From: an uncultured Lachnospiraceae bacterium
GTDB lineage: Bacteria; Bacillota; Clostridia; Lachnospirales; Lachnospiraceae
Length of the DNA stretch: 51,534 bases
Direction: 5' to 3'
Assembly: GCA_947575805.1 (NCBI GenBank)
Contig: CANPOY010000020.1
Coordinates: forward strand, 1-51,534
Of the stretch, positions 50,191 through 51,534 are shown in pieces (within the stretch, counting starts at the first letter, position 1; every line of letters begins with the position of its first letter). The notes under the pieces are model-generated. The model worked only from the letters and a program-made list of their open reading frames with translations. It was not told the DNA's origin and ran no database searches. A program made the translations under genes and the position numbers.

Positions 50191-50226
50191 TAAAAAGCAG
50201 TCCGGCCTCTTCAAGACCGAACTGCT
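50191..50226 (-). terminator. Rho-independent terminator of htpG
   Basis: On the minus strand AGCAGTTCGGTCT pairs with AGGCCGGACTGCT (with G-T pairs) and is followed by TTTTTA. It lies 47 bases after the htpG stop. Confidence 0.85.
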
Positions 50227-50272
50227 CTTCTTTTACCTGTATCCTTCAGCGCATATCAATATCATTGTATCA

Positions 50273-51534
50273 TTATTTTGCCAGCAGCATCATAATGTCA
50301 TTGCTCCGGGCAACAAACCTGGTCATTGCCTCGGGAGACAGAGGTGCGTGCTGTATCTTTGCCAGATCATAGAGCTGCTCACAGATCATCTCCACATTTT
50401 CGCCATCCCGGTGTTCGGTGACATACTGTACCAGAGGATGAGCGGCATTGAGGATCAGGGTCTCTCCCTCGCCGCCTAAGGCTCCCATGTCCATGCCGGG
50501 CATGGAATACATCTTCATCATATCCTGCATGCGCCTGCTCTCCTCGGACAGCGTGATCACGGATGAAATCTTTTTATTCTTCAGCTTCTCCACCTTAATA
50601 GTGATCTTGTCATTTTTAAGCGCCTTCTTCATGATCTCCGAGATAGCCTTAGCCTGCTCATCAAACTCCTCCTGCGCCTTTTTGGACGTCTTGCTCTTCA
50701 GGGCATCCGTCACATCCGCGTCGATTCTCTGGAACTTCACGCCTTCATTCTTTGACTCCAGCTGCGAAATAAAGGGCTGGTCAATATTATGGGTCAGGAT
50801 GACGGCATCCATCTTCGCCGCCTTAAACATATTGATATATTGACTCTGCTGCTGCTCGTCGGTGACGTAATATATGATTTTCTCCTTCTTTTCCTCCGGT
50901 TCTCCGCCGTCCTCAGCCGTCTCCTCCGTTCCTTCCCCGGTCTTGCTGCCGTCGTCCACGATCTCCGCTTCCACCTTACTGCCGTTTTCGTCCACAGCGC
51001 TTCCTGCCTGATTCTCCTCTTCCCCGGCACTGCTGTCTTTGTCTTCCTCCACGTCAATCGGCTTCGTCTCCAGGCATTCGGGCAAAGTCAGATACTTGCC
51101 GTCCAGATTCTTAAACAGGATATAATCGTTCATCTTCTCACAGAACTTATCATCCTTCAGGCAGCCGAATTTGATGAAGGGACTGATGTCGTCCCAGTAC
51201 TTATCGTATTCCTCCTTCTCCGTCTTGCACATGCCGGACAGCTTGTCTGCCACCTTTTTGGCAATATACTCGGAGATCTTCTTTACAAAGCCGTCATTCT
51301 GCAGAGCGCTTCTGGATACATTCAGGGGCAGGTCAGGACAATCGATGACCCCCTTGAGCAAAAGCAGAAATTCGGGAATGACCTCCTTGATATTATCCGC
51401 GATAAACACCTGGTTATTGTACAGCTTGATGGTGCCTTCTATGGACTCATACTCCATATTGATCTTGGGAAAGTACAGGATACCCTTTAAGTTAAAAGGA
51501 TAATCCATATTCAGGTGAATCCAGAACAACGGCT
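50273..51534 (-). CDS. htpG: Chaperone HtpG (Hsp90), C-terminal part; 5' end outside the window
   Basis: About 420 residues of the middle and C-terminal domains are visible, in frame to the window edge (the last visible residues are P-L-F-W-I-H-L-N). Middle-domain landmarks are YFPKINMEYESIEGTIKLYNN-like strands, FIADNIKEVIPEFLLLLKG and the arginine finger in LPLNVSRSALQND. The C-terminal dimer domain ends with ILNAAHPLVQYV and RSNDIMMLLAK. An acidic Glu/Asp/Gly/Ser-rich insert of about 55 residues lies between the two domains, just before KIIYYVTDEQQQSQY. The N-terminal ATPase domain is not in the window. Confidence 0.93.
   Translation of the reverse strand, partial: PLFWIHLNMDYPFNLKGILYFPKINMEYESIEGTIKLYNNQVFIADNIKEVIPEFLLLLKGVIDCPDLPLNVSRSALQNDGFVKKISEYIAKKVADKLSGMCKTEKEEYDKYWDDISPFIKFGCLKDDKFCEKMNDYILFKNLDGKYLTLPECLETKPIDVEEDKDSSAGEEENQAGSAVDENGSKVEAEIVDDGSKTGEGTEETAEDGGEPEEKKEKIIYYVTDEQQQSQYINMFKAAKMDAVILTHNIDQPFISQLESKNEGVKFQRIDADVTDALKSKTSKKAQEEFDEQAKAISEIMKKALKNDKITIKVEKLKNKKISSVITLSEESRRMQDMMKMYSMPGMDMGALGGEGETLILNAAHPLVQYVTEHRDGENVEMICEQLYDLAKIQHAPLSPEAMTRFVARSNDIMMLLAK

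Noticed and set aside
1..51534. Mobile element, prophage, CRISPR array or defence island
   Set aside because: No transposase, integrase, terminal repeats, cas gene or regular spacer repeats were seen; gene content is ordinary chromosomal apart from the listed unknowns.

Overview
The window reads as chromosomal DNA from a member of the Firmicutes, class Clostridia, most likely family Lachnospiraceae. Supporting signs are the strong AGGAGG-type ribosome sites, SigA-type promoters with 17-base spacers, a CIRCE site before a small heat-shock gene, a SpoIID-like protein, a YtrA-type GntR/ABC operon, and several protein families that I associate with Lachnospiraceae. Genus cannot be fixed from this sequence. 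I see no prophage, insertion sequence, CRISPR array or rRNA.

Layout. Positions 1-46 hold the 5' half of a tRNA-Leu(CAG). From 195 to 6271 (minus strand) come a FliD-like protein with two repeated modules, an ABC-class ATPase behind a structured leader that ends in a terminator, and a TetR/ABC-exporter operon. A YfhO-like polytopic membrane protein follows (6374-8884). A C26 amidotransferase (plus) overlaps a DUF2974 hydrolase (minus) tail to tail. From 9525 to 16053 a minus-strand run carries rhaB, rhaA, rhaD, an unknown gene, citrate synthase and DUF2974. A TrpB2-type enzyme is divergent from it. From 17691 to 24277 are a PocR chemoreceptor, a GH51 arabinofuranosidase, a GH27 alpha-galactosidase, a MATE transporter and an Hsp20 chaperone. 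From 24527 to 27030 are a CZB chemoreceptor and a DegV protein.

From 27041 to 32523 lies a polyphosphate-polymerase (VTC) / DUF4956 / beta-helix lipoprotein operon, divergent from a two-component system. Paired direct repeats between them look like the regulator's binding site. From 32531 to 35444 are purF-like and purB. From 35582 to 42509 is a four-gene operon of unknown function: a coiled-coil membrane protein, a TPR-like protein, an Hsp70/actin-fold protein (DUF5716-like) and a 1190-residue protein (DUF5717-like). It is the best candidate here for an undescribed system. From 42602 to 45467 is a GntR(YtrA)/ABC/CPBP-protease operon with a perfect palindromic operator. The right end holds a SpoIID-like/peptidoglycan-binding protein, a membrane chemoreceptor, an aldo/keto reductase with two 4Fe-4S motifs, and the C-terminal part of htpG.

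Taken together the genes suggest an anaerobic, saccharolytic, chemotactic, spore-forming gut or rumen bacterium that uses rhamnose, arabinose and galactose side chains of plant polysaccharides. Start codons were chosen by ribosome-site spacing, and several differ from the longest open frame. Family names are from memory of motifs, not from a search.
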